From the NCBI RefSeq assembly GCF_003672135.1, contig NC_039514.1:11087787-11151786 (forward strand): a DNA stretch of 64,000 nt, in the 5' to 3' direction. The notes under the pieces are model-generated. The model ran no database searches. It had not been told where the DNA came from and was given only the letters and a program-made list of their open reading frames with translations. Positions 61,427 through 64,000 of the stretch are shown piece after piece. Both the position numbers and the translations under genes were made by a program. The stretch is from Ooceraea biroi. Taxonomy: Eukaryota > Arthropoda > Insecta > Hymenoptera > Formicidae. Position 1 is the stretch's first letter. Every line of letters starts with the position of its first letter.

Positions 61427-64000
61427 GGTTCCCGTTAAGCTAGCTGCTGGCGATCCTCGCGATCGGCATCTGGCGCACAGAATGCGCGTGGAAGAACGGA
61501 GCTAAACCACAGGACTCCGCGCGAACAATGTTACGCGAGCAAGGATTTCCAGCGGCAGCGGAAGCAGCTGGTGCGAGCAGCGCGATGGCAGCAGCAAGCA
61601 AACTGGCTTCGGCTCGAAACCGCGTACTAAGCGCGACGGCGACTGGTCGAGCCGCGCGAGGCAGCCGACGCGAAAGGGATCTGAGCCGCGTCTCGCTCGG
61701 TCCCCTTCTTCGGAGTTTCACCTTCACGGAAGTGTTCCTCCGCCGCCGATTAAAGCCGCCGACCGTAGACGAAGACGACTCTTCGACACGCACTGTGACG
61801 CGCGACGCGTTACGTGGACGACGTTCCCGTTCGTACCAGTCCGGAAACTGATACTCGTAATAACTAATACGTCCGGCAACTATTGTAATTATGCAGGAAG
61901 GATTCAGTACACGGCAAAAAGCCTCAACTGCGGCGAAATTGATAAATCGAGAATAAACAGGGATAAATCAGAAACACGAGGGAGGTACGCGAAAATTACA
62001 CGGCGAGGAATAACGCGTCGCGATGTTAAACCGATAAAACGAACGTTTCCATCAACCTCGTATTTTAACAAGGAAAACAACCTCGAGTCAATTCATCGAT
62101 TAAATAATCATCGATTGGATCCAACTGCCTCGCATTTTTTTTTCCGTCGAGGTAGGATTAAAAAGATTTTCATCGCAGCGCCAGCGGTTCCTCGCGCGCA
62201 ACAGCCACAACAGCAACGCTGAACTGACGAATATCGATATCGGCTCCCATCGCGTCGCGTTGATGCCTCTTCGGGGGCATGGCAAGTGCGCCGTGCAGAA
62301 GTTGTGCAGCCGGGAAAATGGCTGGTGACGTTGTAGACCAGCTTACCCGACAAACTCAGCACTTTGCAACGTGCATGCCTATGCCATACCGTTCACCCGA
62401 TGTCCAATTAAGCACGCGCTAAGATTACCACGAGGAGCGGCAACTTGGAGCGGCGGCAGGATGCGCCGCGGAGGAGCGGCGCGGCGACAAATAAAACGTG
62501 TCGTCTAACGCGACGCTGATAAATAAAGTTCCCCGACTTTAATGATGATAAAAGGGTGCAATAAAGCGTTAGAGACGTGTCAGAAAGGAGAAAAAACAAG
62601 CAAGTCGAGAGACGACGCGATAGCGAGCGTGACGTCGTTATCGAAGCTCGCGCCAAATTGAATTTCGTGCCCGCTTCCTCGACTTCCGTCGCCGCATACT
62701 CGAGAATTCAACGATCCCCTTGAGTTTCCCGGGCGCGCAAATAGCGCCGACGGAATACCTATCGAGATATGCACGCTTGCAGCGAGCTCGACTCTCGAGG
62801 AAGGGTGTTTCTCGGCGTACTCGTGCCCGCGTTTTCAGATCATTCAACCTCACCCCTTTTCCTTGAGAGAACAACGTTATTATTCACGAATAAAAGCCGA
62901 GAAATCGCGCGGGCGGAATATGTCGACAACAGATTTGAGTTTGTTAAGAAATTCGCATCTTCATCGCGTACTCATATTTGAATTTAGTACCAGCCTATTT
63001 CCCACCCCCTTACAGCACGAGGAATATCGATATTCCCACTTTGAATTTTCTGAAAATTTCCCTGACTTGGTGTTATTATGTGTTCAAGTTTTTTGCGGAG
63101 CAAAATCTGCCGATTCTGACTCCAACACTGTTATCGCGACATGAACAAAGTGGCTGAGTACCGATATAACGATGACCTGAATCGCAAGAAGGAATCGAAC
63201 AAAAAATACTTGGCCTAGACAAAGTTGTTAACATCGTCTACATTTTCCTACAAAATTCCAAATCTATCGCGCCGTCAAATCGAATTTAAGAACCCAACGC
63301 ATTTGGCTAGATTACTTTAATTAGCAAACATTCTTGAATCGATTGTCTAAGTACACTCGCAAGAGATCCCGGATTTTATTATATAAATGTTCAATATTTA
63401 CGTTATAAATACCTTTTGCAATCACTGAATTGCGCAAATAACAAATCATCGAATACGTTTCCAAAGAACAGATCAATCGAACGACTAAAAGCGATATGAT
63501 TCCGGGGTAACCAGCATTCGCCACCATCGCATTAGCACAGAGTCCGTTTCAATGAATTTCATCAAACCATCCCGGAACTGGCAGCCACGATACCCGGATT
63601 TCAGTCAAGCTTCGAATTGATCCTTCTCTACATCCATGTATGCATTTTACAATGCATGCGAGAGGATTCTCTCAAAGCGATTCAAGCTTCGACGCTTTTA
63701 CGGAAGTAAATGTAAAAACAAGTGTCTCAGTTATTACTACCTGAACATTTTGACATTAAGAGAATATCAATATTTAGAAGAGAAAACTCCTAAAAATCTA
63801 ATTTTCAATTCAGATTATAAATACAGAAAAAGCACGTAAAAATATTTAATTATACATACGAATATGTATTGATACATATATATTATTCTATATACCATCA
63901 AAAATATATACGTGTACGTGATAATACTTCTAACGCTGATACATTCTCGCAAAATTTTACGCAGGAAGTTTGCAGAAGAAATGAAGGAGAATACCACACT
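61427..64000. other. Upstream region of Btk29A short form
   Basis: CpG-rich to about 62900 (leader and promoter expected), then AT-rich to the window end. Open frames 61528-61851 (+) and 61440-61793 (-) are Ala/Arg-rich shadows of base composition. No further exon is supported. Confidence 0.35.

Noticed and set aside
61528..61851. 107-codon plus-strand Ala/Arg-rich frame
   Set aside because: Overlaps the expected Btk29A leader on the other strand and reflects CpG-rich composition.

Overview
The window is nuclear DNA of an insect, most likely a hymenopteran and plausibly an ant. This follows from spliced genes with short GT-AG introns, AT-rich intergenic DNA alternating with CpG-rich promoter blocks, and clear insect gene families. 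No bacterial, organellar or CRISPR feature was seen. I rebuilt gene models by hand by joining exons at GT/AG sites and requiring an unbroken reading frame; all twelve complete models close with an intact frame.

Layout. 1-243: 5' end of an unrecognised gene (-), cut by the window edge. 1024-10453: UTP20 (+), 2753 codons. 11075-15232: golgin A2/GM130 (+), 918 codons. 15561-16560: RpL35 (-). 17033-17105: tRNA-Met(CAT) (+). 17362-19369: NOB1 (-). 19850-21009: FADD (+). 21946-23299: eIF4E (-). 24605-27295: tandem-RRM acidic protein (+). 28079-30036: PCNA (+). 31551-33343: BTB/POZ C2H2 zinc-finger factor (-). 33344-37986: CpG-rich, repeat-bearing region without a firm gene. 37987-42726: DHHC palmitoyltransferase of the ZDHHC9/14/18 (approximated) group (+), with two alternative 3' ends. 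44402-46536: ODR4 (-). 47142-50496: transmembrane SEFIR receptor resembling IL-17 receptors (+). 51437-61426: Tec-family kinase Btk29A (-), short form, with an intronless secreted leucine-rich-repeat gene (56866-58278, -) nested inside its first intron. 61427-64000: upstream DNA without a supported gene.

Functional themes. The first 23 kb holds several protein-synthesis genes: UTP20 (early 18S processing), NOB1 (final 18S cleavage), RpL35 (60S subunit), an initiator-type candidate or elongator tRNA-Met, and eIF4E. The second half holds signalling genes: FADD (death adaptor), a SEFIR receptor, Btk29A and a DHHC enzyme.

Most worth a second look: an in-frame 130-codon open extension directly after the TGA-C stop of Btk29A (candidate stop-codon readthrough); the two mutually exclusive C-termini of the DHHC gene; the nested LRR gene whose acidic stalk is written by a 12-bp minisatellite; and two long hairpins in the CpG-rich regions upstream of eIF4E and of the DHHC gene.
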